Of a stretch of DNA of 64,000 nt, positions 42,983-50,879 are shown one piece after another (within the stretch, counting starts at the first letter, position 1; each line of letters opens with the position of its first letter). The notes beneath the pieces are model-generated. The model saw only the letters and a list, made by a program, of their open reading frames with translations. It ran no database searches and was not told where the DNA came from. The position numbers and the translations under genes are program-made. Location of the stretch: the NCBI GenBank assembly GCA_902765725.1, contig CACXAT010000014.1, positions 1 through 64,000 of the forward strand, read 5' to 3'. This DNA comes from an uncultured Lachnospiraceae bacterium (lineage in GTDB: Bacteria; Bacillota; Clostridia; Lachnospirales; Lachnospiraceae).

Positions 42983-45274
42983 ATGAAAAAAAAGAGCAGA
43001 CTGAGACGGGGCCTCGGCCTCCTGCGGCACTATGGCTGGAAGAAGGATCTGCTGGCGATCGGGGCAGCCTTCCTGTGCTGTACGATACTGTCGTGGATAA
43101 CCTCCAAGATGACAGGGATCAGGGGCATCTCTACCTTTGACCTGTCTGCTGCTGCGATGCCCTTTTTCGGATTTGTGCTGGGGATCTGGGGAATCATCGG
43201 GTTTCTGCTGCATTATGCGATAGAGGCGGCGCAGCTGTTCGTGCTGATGTCAGATACCAGCTTCACATTCTCAATCGGGACATACGTTCTGGCGACAATC
43301 GGAGTGGCCCTGTACTGCTCGCTTCCCTCTGTGCTGTGGTATATGTTTCCGCTGAAGGGGGAGGAGGAGGCTTCTTATCCAAGGCTGGACACTTCTTCCC
43401 ATGTGATCAAATATTATCTCATTAGTGTGATCACGATCATTGTCTATCTGGCCTACACTGTTCTCAGCTCCGGATTCGGATTTGCGGATAATCTGCAGGA
43501 GATCCTTCTGATGGTGGCGGCATTGTTCACTCAGTATCTGGACACGGTACTGGTTGTCGGTATCCCGCTGCTGATCATTGTGTCTGTCATCCGCAACAGG
43601 ACGATCACGATTAATGAGAGGATGGTCCTGGCATTCCTGATCATCGGCGTGCTGGCTTCTTCCATCGCCGGGTATATGATCTACCGCAATTCAATCGAGT
43701 TGAAGCCGGGCATGTTTGACGCGTATGAGAGCATGATGAAGATGAGCGCGGATGAATGGCCCGAGAATGCCGAAAAACTGATCGAAGACTATGATACCTA
43801 CTGGAACCTGTTCAGCCTGATGATGGCAGTGATGCTGAATATTCTGCTGTTCGTCGAGGTCCTGTTCATGCGGTCGATAGAGAAGAAGGTGACCAGGCCG
43901 ATCGTGCATCTCTCGAATGTGCTCACGGATTATGCGGACCAGGATGAGAGCGGGTTTGATCCGGAAGAGGTAAGGAGCCAGTGCAGGCCGTACCGCTATG
44001 GCTATGGTGAAGTCAGCGACCTGACCCGGACCTGCGTCGACATGGTCGGGGAGATCGATACGTATACGAAGAATCTTCAGAGCATTACTGCCGAGAAGGA
44101 GAGGATCGGGACAGAGCTCGACATCGCGTCCGGGATCCAGCATGACATGCTGCCCGGCATCTTTCCTCCCTTTCCGGACCGCAGGGAGATCGACCTGTAT
44201 GCCAGTATGACTCCTGCGAAGGAAGTGGGCGGAGACTTCTATGATTTTTATTTTGTAGATGAGAATCATCTGGCCCTTGCGATCGCAGACGTGTCAGGTA
44301 AAGGGGTTCCCGCGGCTCTGTTTATGGTCATATCGAAGACGCTGCTGAAGAACCAGGCCCTTTCCGGCGGCTCGCCCAGAGAGGTGCTGACACTGGTGAA
44401 TCACCAGCTGTGCCTGAATAATACTTCCCTGATGTTCTGTACCGTATGGCTCGGTGTGCTGGATATGACTACCGGGAAACTGGTCGCTGCGAACGCGGGC
44501 CATGAGTACCCGGTGATCCGGAGAAACGGCGGCCGGTTTGAGATGATGCATGAGCGCCATGATCCGCCTCTGGGACTGAAGGATGGCCTGCGCTATCACG
44601 AATATGAGCTGCAGCTCTCTCCCGGGGACTGTCTGTTTGAGTATACGGATGGCGTGACAGAGGCGATGAACGCGGAAGAGAAGCTCTTCGGGGACGAGCG
44701 TCTGACGGAGGCCCTGAATCTGACACAGGAGAGCAACCCTGAGATCCTGATCAACAGTCTGTACGGTTCGATCCGGGATTACGTGAAGGAGGCTCCGCAG
44801 TTCGATGATATCACCATGCTGTGTGTCAGGTACAACGGAAAAGAGGAAAAGCACGGAGAGACAAAGACGGCGCGCCTGACCGTGCCCGCCGGTCTGGACC
44901 ATCTGAGCGAGGTTATGGACTTTGCGCAGGAACAGCTGGAGAGTGCCGGCTGCGGCGCGGAGGACATGTTTTCCATAACACTGGCGGTGGAAGAGATCTT
45001 TGTCAACATCGCCAGCTATGCCTATGACGGGAAAGAGGGGGATGCGGAGATCACATTTTCCTTTAATGAAGAGGACCGCGTGGTGGAAATGGTCTTCAGC
45101 GACAGCGGTTTTCCGTTTGATCCCACAAGCCGCCCCCAGCCGAAACTTCAGTCTGATCCGGGGAAGAGACCTGTCGGGGGACTGGGCATCCATATCGTCA
45201 GGCAGACGATGGACAAGGTGAATTATGATTATCTGGCGGGAAGGAATATCCTGACGATCAGGAAACACATCTGA
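42983..45274 (+). CDS. Membrane SpoIIE-type PP2C phosphatase fused to an RsbW-like kinase domain
   Basis: A 763-residue protein. Residues 1-300 hold about seven hydrophobic segments with one longer extracytoplasmic stretch (about 235-275), a likely sensor; a HAMP-like linker follows (KVTRPIVHLSNVLTDYADQ). Residues about 370-620 are the PP2C phosphatase with metal motifs EVGGDFYDFY (412), DVSGKG (436) and DDIT (607). Residues about 635-763 are an HATPase_c domain with intact N-box (VEEIFVNIASYAY, 668), DSGFPFDP and GGLGIHIV (731). It therefore carries both opposing activities for a STAS Ser. Start at 42983, with GGAATG upstream, four bases after the STAS stop. Confidence 0.9.
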   Translation: MKKKSRLRRGLGLLRHYGWKKDLLAIGAAFLCCTILSWITSKMTGIRGISTFDLSAAAMPFFGFVLGIWGIIGFLLHYAIEAAQLFVLMSDTSFTFSIGTYVLATIGVALYCSLPSVLWYMFPLKGEEEASYPRLDTSSHVIKYYLISVITIIVYLAYTVLSSGFGFADNLQEILLMVAALFTQYLDTVLVVGIPLLIIVSVIRNRTITINERMVLAFLIIGVLASSIAGYMIYRNSIELKPGMFDAYESMMKMSADEWPENAEKLIEDYDTYWNLFSLMMAVMLNILLFVEVLFMRSIEKKVTRPIVHLSNVLTDYADQDESGFDPEEVRSQCRPYRYGYGEVSDLTRTCVDMVGEIDTYTKNLQSITAEKERIGTELDIASGIQHDMLPGIFPPFPDRREIDLYASMTPAKEVGGDFYDFYFVDENHLALAIADVSGKGVPAALFMVISKTLLKNQALSGGSPREVLTLVNHQLCLNNTSLMFCTVWLGVLDMTTGKLVAANAGHEYPVIRRNGGRFEMMHERHDPPLGLKDGLRYHEYELQLSPGDCLFEYTDGVTEAMNAEEKLFGDERLTEALNLTQESNPEILINSLYGSIRDYVKEAPQFDDITMLCVRYNGKEEKHGETKTARLTVPAGLDHLSEVMDFAQEQLESAGCGAEDMFSITLAVEEIFVNIASYAYDGKEGDAEITFSFNEEDRVVEMVFSDSGFPFDPTSRPQPKLQSDPGKRPVGGLGIHIVRQTMDKVNYDYLAGRNILTIRKHI

Positions 45275-45301
45275 GACAGTAAGAACTGAGACAGTAAAAA
45301 A

Positions 45302-45346
45302 ACAGAACCGGCTCCGGGAGGTGCTCCCGACAGCCGGTTCTGTTTA
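45302..45346. terminator. Bidirectional terminator after the SpoIIE gene
   Basis: ACAGAACCGGCT/AGCCGGTTCTGT arms with an inner GGGAG/CTCCC pairing, A-run before and TTT after. It serves the SpoIIE gene and the convergent small gene. Confidence 0.8.
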
Positions 45347-45613
45347 TGCGTACTTTTTCTGTCTGCGGTCTTCCGCCCGAAGGTCATGGAAGAACTGGAG
45401 CAGATACCTCTCATCGTCATGATCGGCGCAGAAGATCTCGTACTCATCTCCGTGATCCTTGCACAGTTCTCCGATCGCGATATAGCGGGAGAGGAGGCTC
45501 TTCATATTGAATTCCTCGGTCTTGTCCGCCGAGCACAGATACACATCGCCGTGGCACTTATCTATAGCCTTTACGAGGCTGTCAACATCCTTTGCATTCT
45601 TTAATAACATCAT
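45344..45613 (-). CDS. Small HPr-like protein
   Basis: An 89-residue protein. KNAKDVDSLVKAIDKCHGDVYL followed by MKSLLSRYIAIGELC resembles the later half of HPr-fold proteins (the helix-strand segment that reads VDGKSILGVLSL in degenerate HPr-like proteins of Clostridia); the His-15 phosphorylation site is absent. The charged tail ends RRQKKYA. The assignment is tentative. It converges on the SpoIIE gene and is divergent from the PucR gene. Confidence 0.45.
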   Translation of the reverse strand: MMLLKNAKDVDSLVKAIDKCHGDVYLCSADKTEEFNMKSLLSRYIAIGELCKDHGDEYEIFCADHDDERYLLQFFHDLRAEDRRQKKYA

Positions 45614-45690
45614 ACCTTATTTACACTTCCTTTCTGTACATCCGGAACAATTGCTCTGTTTGATGTACAAGCTCATTATATCTGCATCTG

Positions 45691-45719
45691 TTGCGATTTC
45701 ATCATGCTGAAGGTATAAT
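45691..45719 (+). promoter_or_regulatory. Sigma-A promoter of the PucR-type regulator
   Basis: TTGCGA at 45691-45696 and TATAAT at 45714-45719, 17-base spacer. Confidence 0.7.
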
Positions 45720-45761
45720 AATGACCAGATTGATTGTGCTGACAGCACAAAGGAGGAGACG

Positions 45762-46961
45762 ATGGATCTGCAGATTTTTTTCGATGATTTTCTTCATTCC
45801 GAGGGACTTCACCTGCTGACGCAGGACCTCTACGAGCTGTTTGACTGCCCGGTTATGGTCATCGACGTGGCGTTTCATGTACTCTCCTGGTATGACGGGG
45901 GAGACTTTCCGGACCGGCCCTTTCAGGGGACGATCGAGCGGGGGGAGCTGTCCTATGAGATCGGGGCGGTCCTGCTGGGGGAGAATGCTTCCGAAGCGCA
46001 GGAGGGACAGTTCATCGATCTGCCCGACAGCCCTTATCAGAGACGGTTCTCCGGTCTCTATGCCGGCGAGGTCCATGTGGGCTACCTGATCCTTGTGGAT
46101 GTCCACCGGCAGCTTGCCCGGACGGATCCGCTTACCTTTTCGAGGGTAGAAGCGGTTCTGGCAAAACAGCTGATGGCACGCCTGAGTCGGGACAGTCAGC
46201 TGAAGAACTCTGACGAGGCAGTGCTGCTCCATCTGCTGGAAGGGAAGTTTACCGACGAGACCATGTTCCGCCTTCAGGCAGAATCGGCGGGGCTCTCTTC
46301 CTTTTCACCGGTACGCTTTGCTCTGCTGAACCTGGAGCTGTACAAGACCATGAGACATGCGGAAAACCGGCTTCGAAGTTCGATCGGCAGATTATTTCCG
46401 AACAGCCGGGTACTGGTCTTCAACGGGACACTCCTCCTGTTTTTCCAGAAGGAGCCGGGGCAGAAGAAGGCGGAGGACTTCTGCAGGAAGAATAATCTGC
46501 GGATGGTCATCTCTCCGCGGGTGCACAATCTGTTCCATCTTCCCCAGGCCTATCTGTCCCTGGCTGAGATCCTGGAATTCCTGCTGCCGCATATCGCCGG
46601 CCCATTTGCCCTCTATGCAGAGCCCTATTACGGACTGATGATGTTCCGGCACCTCTCCTCCAGAAGAGATCTGATCCTGCCGGCGGTCCGGGCGCTGGGA
46701 AGGCATGACAGGCATGAGAACAGCCTGTACTGCCTTACCCTCTATACGTATCTGTGCTGCCATCATTCCCTCCAGGAGACCTGTAGGCAGATGTATACCC
46801 ACCGCAACACCATCCTCTACCGGATCCGGAAGATGAAGGAGGAGTACGGGATCCCCCTGGAGGACCCCGCTCAGCATGCCGCGCTGCTGATGTCAAGCGC
46901 ACTGGAGCTTCTTGCGGAGGATCCGGATTTTCTGCTGCCAAAGACCGGTAATGAGACCTGA
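45762..46961 (+). CDS. PucR/CdaR-type transcriptional regulator
   Basis: A 399-residue regulator. The C-terminal PucR helix-turn-helix is clear (TYLCCHHSLQETCRQMYTHR, then NTILYRIRKMKEEYG). The upstream part holds a GGDEF-like or CdaR-like middle domain and an N-terminal sensor-like region without membrane helices. AAAGGAGGAG precedes the ATG. Targets are not evident; the divergent HPr-like gene is one candidate. Confidence 0.85.
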   Translation: MDLQIFFDDFLHSEGLHLLTQDLYELFDCPVMVIDVAFHVLSWYDGGDFPDRPFQGTIERGELSYEIGAVLLGENASEAQEGQFIDLPDSPYQRRFSGLYAGEVHVGYLILVDVHRQLARTDPLTFSRVEAVLAKQLMARLSRDSQLKNSDEAVLLHLLEGKFTDETMFRLQAESAGLSSFSPVRFALLNLELYKTMRHAENRLRSSIGRLFPNSRVLVFNGTLLLFFQKEPGQKKAEDFCRKNNLRMVISPRVHNLFHLPQAYLSLAEILEFLLPHIAGPFALYAEPYYGLMMFRHLSSRRDLILPAVRALGRHDRHENSLYCLTLYTYLCCHHSLQETCRQMYTHRNTILYRIRKMKEEYGIPLEDPAQHAALLMSSALELLAEDPDFLLPKTGNET

Positions 46962-46969
46962 AGGTATTC

Positions 46970-47195
46970 ACTGCCTGGTTACAGTTCACAGGTCAGCCGG
47001 CATTGCTTCGAGTTTGTGGGCACAATGAAAACACGTTGCTTTCCTTCGCTTTGCGGCGGTTGCATTGCAGCCGCTCCCAGCGCCTATAGAAGCGTGGTCG
47101 GTCTCCACTTCGTTCCGGTCGGTGCTAAACGAACGTCCACTCACAGAACTCTATGCAATTGATTCTGGCTGACCTGTGAACTGTAACACTGCCTG
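46970..47195. mobile_element. 210-bp MITE with perfect 21-bp terminal inverted repeats and 8-bp target duplication
   Basis: The element spans 46978-47187. The left end begins GTTACAGTTCACAGG and its 21 bases (46978-46998) are the exact reverse complement of the right end (47167-47187). Directly outside, ACTGCCTG occurs at 46970-46977 and again at 47188-47195, an 8-base target duplication. The inside has no coding frame. This is the signature of a non-autonomous element moved by a transposase in trans. It inserted just behind the PucR gene, in the gap before the patatin gene. Family not identified; the 8-bp duplication fits several IS families. Confidence 0.85.
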
Positions 47196-47304
47196 CTGGA
47201 TGTGGAAATCTTGTAGTGGATAATTATGCCGCACGGTGCATATAATAGTGGAGACTGTTTCCACAGTGTCATGAGACGAGGTACGCATCTGAGGAGTTAT
47301 TGCT

Positions 47305-48153
47305 ATGAAAAAAGGACTGGTGCTGGAAGGCGGAGCGATGCGGGGACTGTTTACCTGCGGGATCCTCGACTTGTTCATGGAACAGGGGATGGAGTTTGAC
47401 GGTGCCGCAGGGATCTCTGCCGGTGCTGTGTTCGGGTGCAACTACAAGTCCCGGCAGATCGGAAGGCCGCTGCGGTATAACAAGAAATACTGCGCGGATC
47501 CCAGGTACTGCAGCATCCGCTCCCTGGTGAAGACCGGAGACCTGTACGGCGTTGAATTCTGCTATCACGAACTTCCCGACAAACTGGATGTATTCGACAG
47601 GGAAGCCTTCAGCAAAAACCCTGTGGAGTTTTACATCGGAGCGACGGATGTGGATACGGGAAAACCGGTATTCCACCGCTGCACGGACGGGGGAGAGAAA
47701 GACATCCAGTGGATGAGGGCATCTGCCTCCATGCCGGTCGTATCAAGACCTGTACAGATCGGGAAGTATACGCTTCTGGACGGAGGGATCGCCGATCCCA
47801 TCCCCTATCTGTTCATGGAATCGAAGGGGTATGACAGGAACGTAATCATCCTGACGCAGCCCGAAGACTACAGGAAGAAGGCAGCCTCGCCCCTCCTGCT
47901 GTCCATGCTGCGCGGATATCCGGCCATCGCCCGGGCGATGGCAAGGCGCCATATTGTTTACAACAGGCAGCTGGAGCAGATCAGAGAGCGGGAGCTTGCA
48001 GGGCAGTCCTATGTGATCCGGCCGCCGGAATCTCTGGGGATCGGCCATACAGAGAAGGATCCGAGAGAGCTGGAGAGAGTCTACCAGACCGGCCGGCGCG
48101 TCGCAGAAGAGCAGCTAAGCCGGGTGCGGGAGTTTCTTGATGTGGGCAGGTGA
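47305..48153 (+). CDS. Patatin-like phospholipase
   Basis: A 282-residue patatin-family lipid hydrolase. GGAMRG forms the oxyanion loop, GISAG (about residues 36-40) holds the catalytic Ser, and DGGIADPIP (about 158) supplies the catalytic Asp. No signal peptide or membrane helix. It resembles the YchK/RssA-like bacterial group. A TATAAT at 47241-47246 lies upstream without a good -35. The MEMO-like gene starts about 50 bases downstream. Confidence 0.9.
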   Translation: MKKGLVLEGGAMRGLFTCGILDLFMEQGMEFDGAAGISAGAVFGCNYKSRQIGRPLRYNKKYCADPRYCSIRSLVKTGDLYGVEFCYHELPDKLDVFDREAFSKNPVEFYIGATDVDTGKPVFHRCTDGGEKDIQWMRASASMPVVSRPVQIGKYTLLDGGIADPIPYLFMESKGYDRNVIILTQPEDYRKKAASPLLLSMLRGYPAIARAMARRHIVYNRQLEQIRERELAGQSYVIRPPESLGIGHTEKDPRELERVYQTGRRVAEEQLSRVREFLDVGR

Positions 48154-48200
48154 CGGTTGGCGCGAGTGACAGGCGTCTGTCCCGACTGGAGGTGACATGC

Positions 48201-49016
48201 ATGGGACTGCTTGCAGGCTATATGGTGCCTCATCCGCCGATCGCGGTCCATGAGATCGGCCGGGGTGAGGAGAGAAAGATTCAGAAGACACTGGATGCGT
48301 TTGCTGAGGTTGCGGATGATATCGCCAGACTGAAACCGGAGACGATCGTTCTTACGTCGCCTCACAGCGTGATGTACCGGGATTATTATCACATCTCTCC
48401 CGGAGCCGGGGCACGCGGGGATTTCAGGCGTTTTGGCGCAGGGAGAGTGCAGTTTTCGGTCCGCTATGACGAGGAGCTTGCGGATGCGATCGCTTCATCT
48501 GCTGATGAGTCCGGCTTCCCCGCGGGGACTATGGGGGAGAGAGATCCGGAACTGGATCACGGTACGATGGTGCCGCTTTATTTCATTAATAAGAAGTACA
48601 CGGATTACCGTCTGGTCAGGATCGGGCTGTCCGGCCTGTCCCTCGCCAGCCATCGCGAGTTTGGGGAGATGATCCGCGCGGAGGCTGACCGGCTTGACCG
48701 CAGGTGGGTCTTCATAGGCAGCGGCGACCTGAGCCACTGCCAGAAGGCGGACGGGCCGTACGGATACCGCCCGGAAGGCCCCGAGTATGACAGGAAGATC
48801 ATGGACGTCATGGGAAGAGGTGACTTTGGGGCGCTGACCGGCTTTGACGAACAGCTGCTCGAAGAAAGCATGGAATGCGGACACAGATCGTTTACGATCA
48901 TGGGCGGTGCGTTTGGCGGGATGAAAGTGGAGAGCAGGATACTGTCCCACGAAGCGACATTCGGCGTTGGATACGGCATCTGTATCTGCCACCCGCTGTC
49001 AGAGGAGGTGCAGTGA
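48201..49016 (+). CDS. amrB: AmmeMemoRadiSam system protein B (MEMO1-like extradiol dioxygenase fold)
   Basis: A 271-residue protein of the class III extradiol dioxygenase/MEMO1 fold: GYMVPHPPIAVHEIGRGEE, LTSPHSVMYRDYY, ELDHGTMVPLYF and IGSGDLSHCQKADGPYGY give the His/Asp metal-site residues. GGAGG lies upstream of the chosen ATG. It is followed by protein A (one-base overlap) and the radical SAM enzyme (eight-base overlap), the classic triad. The biological role of the set is still unclear. Confidence 0.9.
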   Translation: MGLLAGYMVPHPPIAVHEIGRGEERKIQKTLDAFAEVADDIARLKPETIVLTSPHSVMYRDYYHISPGAGARGDFRRFGAGRVQFSVRYDEELADAIASSADESGFPAGTMGERDPELDHGTMVPLYFINKKYTDYRLVRIGLSGLSLASHREFGEMIRAEADRLDRRWVFIGSGDLSHCQKADGPYGYRPEGPEYDRKIMDVMGRGDFGALTGFDEQLLEESMECGHRSFTIMGGAFGGMKVESRILSHEATFGVGYGICICHPLSEEVQ

Positions 49017-49531
49017 TGGATCAGTATGTTCAGCTTGCGAAAAATACGATTGACCACTATATCCGGGAGGGACGGATCTACCAGCCTTCGGCGGAGGAAC
49101 TGACGGAGGAAATGAACACTGCAAGAGCCGGCGCGTTTGTGTCGATCCACGAGCATGGAGAGCTTCGCGGATGTATCGGAACGATTGAACCGGTCCGGAA
49201 GAATCTGGCGGAAGAGATCATCTCCAATGCAATATCTGCATCAACCAGAGATCCCAGATTTGAGCCGGTCAGTGAAGAGGAGCTGGATCAGCTGGAGATC
49301 AATGTGGATGTGCTCACAGCTCCGCAGCCCATTTCGTCGGAGGCGGAGCTTGACGTGAAGAGGTATGGCGTGATCGTTGAGAAGGGATACAGGAGAGGAC
49401 TGCTCCTTCCTGATCTTGAAGGCGTGGACAGTGTGGAATACCAGGTTTATATCGCAAAGAGAAAAGCCGGGATCGGGGAAAATGAACAAGGCGTGCGTCT
49501 GTACCGGTTTGAGGTGATCCGCCATGTGTAG
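49016..49531 (+). CDS. amrA: AmmeMemoRadiSam system protein A (AMMECR1 family)
   Basis: A 171-residue AMMECR1-domain protein with the near-invariant GELRGCIGTIEP motif, then STRDPRFEPVSEEELDQLEI, and KGYRRGLLLPDLEGVDS. The start overlaps the protein B stop (TGATG), with GGAGGTG upstream. Human AMMECR1 shares this core. No enzymatic activity is established for the bacterial form. Confidence 0.92.
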   Translation: MDQYVQLAKNTIDHYIREGRIYQPSAEELTEEMNTARAGAFVSIHEHGELRGCIGTIEPVRKNLAEEIISNAISASTRDPRFEPVSEEELDQLEINVDVLTAPQPISSEAELDVKRYGVIVEKGYRRGLLLPDLEGVDSVEYQVYIAKRKAGIGENEQGVRLYRFEVIRHV

Positions 49532-50357
49532 TACTGCGGTATGCAGCGTCTGTCCTCATCATTGCCGCATTCCGGAGGGCGCTGTCGGAAGATGCCGCGC
49601 ACGAAAGAATGTTGGCGGCAAAGTCATCTGTTCGAACTATGGAAAGCTGACTTCCATAGCCCTGGACCCGATAGAGAAAAAGCCGCTGGCGTACTTTCAT
49701 CCCGGAAGCATGATCCTGTCGGTGGGAAGCTTCGGATGCAATCTGTCCTGCCCGTTCTGCCAGAATCATGAGATCGCTGCGGCAGGAGAGTACGACTTCA
49801 GGAGGCTGTATGAAGTATCCCCGCAGGAGCTGTGCTCGCTGGCAGAGGACGAAACTGCCAGAGGCAATATAGGGGTGGCCTATACCTACAATGAAGCCCT
49901 TGCAGGGTATGAGTATGTCAGAGACAGCGCCCGTCTTGTGCATGAGGCGGGGATGCTGAATGTTCTGGTGACCAACGGGACGGCGGAGCTTCCTGTCCTG
50001 GAAGAACTGCTCCCCTATATCGATGCCATGAACATAGACCTCAAAGGCTTCAGACCACAGATCTACAGGAAGCTTGGCGGAGATCTGGAAACTGTCAAAG
50101 CATTTATAACAAGGGCTTCGCAGGACTGTCATGTGGAACTGACTTCGCTGATCGTTCCGGGAATGAACGACGATCCTGCGGATATGGAGAAAGAGGCGGA
50201 ATGGATCGCGCAGATCGATCCCCGGATACCGCTTCACATAACAAGGTATTTCCCCCGCTACAGGATGCAGGAAAGACCGACAGATATTCCGCTTCTGTGG
50301 AAGCTGAAGAAGATTGCGGAAAACAGACTGGAGAGAGTCCTGCTGGGAAATGTCTGA
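49524..50357 (+). CDS. amrS: AmmeMemoRadiSam system radical SAM enzyme
   Basis: A 277-residue radical SAM protein. The cluster motif is CNLSCPFCQN (CxxxCxxC). An extra Cys-rich N-terminus (CSTAVCSVCPHHC, then GRC) is typical of this group. The barrel ends with TRYFPRYRMQERPT. It uses S-adenosylmethionine and a [4Fe-4S] cluster to make a radical; the substrate is unknown. It overlaps protein A by eight bases and is the last gene of the triad. Confidence 0.92.
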   Translation: MCSTAVCSVCPHHCRIPEGAVGRCRARKNVGGKVICSNYGKLTSIALDPIEKKPLAYFHPGSMILSVGSFGCNLSCPFCQNHEIAAAGEYDFRRLYEVSPQELCSLAEDETARGNIGVAYTYNEALAGYEYVRDSARLVHEAGMLNVLVTNGTAELPVLEELLPYIDAMNIDLKGFRPQIYRKLGGDLETVKAFITRASQDCHVELTSLIVPGMNDDPADMEKEAEWIAQIDPRIPLHITRYFPRYRMQERPTDIPLLWKLKKIAENRLERVLLGNV

Positions 50358-50370
50358 TACTCCATTGAGG

Positions 50371-50399
50371 TTGTGCTCCATATACAGATGTGATAAAAT
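50371..50399 (+). promoter_or_regulatory. Sigma-A promoter of the cobalamin operon
   Basis: TTGTGC at 50371-50376 and TAAAAT at 50394-50399, 17-base spacer, just upstream of the riboswitch. Confidence 0.65.
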
Positions 50400-50422
50400 C
50401 TGCACATCGATTCAATTAAACA

Positions 50423-50598
50423 GCGCGGAAGGTGTCGGAGGTATGCGTCCTGCATATGCTCCGGTGAAAAGGGAAACAGGTGAGAATCCTGTACGAACTC
50501 GTCACTGTATTCAGGGGAATCTGAGGCCGGATACGCCACTGGGAGACCGGGAAGGCGGCCGAGGGTTATGATCCGTAAGCCAGGAGACCTGCCTTCTG
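50423..50598 (+). ncRNA. Cobalamin riboswitch
   Basis: Conserved elements appear in order: GGAAGGTGTCGGAGG, GGTGAAAAGGGAAACAGGTG (with AGAATCCTGTAC, the core), CGTCACTGT, GGAGACCGGGAAGGC and finally AAGCCAGGAGACCTGCC, which is the B12-box end of the aptamer. The cobalamin biosynthesis and importer operon follows, so adenosylcobalamin should repress it. Confidence 0.92.
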
Positions 50599-50879
50599 CC
50601 GGTACAGGGAACTGTCTCCTTCGGGAGAATCTTCTGATGAGATCCGGAAGCAGTGCCTGCCAGGTCAGGCAGCGCTTCGGCCGGGAGACAGAGACCGGGC
50701 CACGAGAAACTGGTCGTACGTGCAGCAGGGACTTCATTTTCAGAGGCGCCTGTCTTCTTCATTTCGACTTTTCTTGCCGGGTTCCGGTTTTTCCACAATG
50801 TATGGCGGTTACTGCGAAAGGCAGTTCGCAAAGGAACTTACAGTATTACAGACCGGAGTAGAGAGGAGACAGAATTAAC
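50599..50879 (+). promoter_or_regulatory. Long expression platform between riboswitch and cbiK
   Basis: About 280 bases without a recognised gene. It contains hairpins GTCTCC-TTCG-GGAGA (near 50614), TGCCTG/CAGGCA (50656-50673) and CCGG-GTT-CCGG followed by TTTTT (about 50775-50792), a possible terminator. An open frame overlaps it (50653-50883) but looks unlike a real protein. The leader is longer than usual for a B12 switch. Confidence 0.5.

Noticed and set aside
44294..45268. 324-codon minus-strand open frame
   Set aside because: Antisense to the phosphatase/kinase domains of the SpoIIE fusion; no ribosome site or domain.
47000..47165. Small RNA or peptide gene inside the MITE
   Set aside because: No ribosome site or frame longer than a few codons; the interior behaves as ordinary MITE filler.
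50596..50800. Second riboswitch
   Set aside because: Several hairpins are visible but I could not match any known aptamer consensus.
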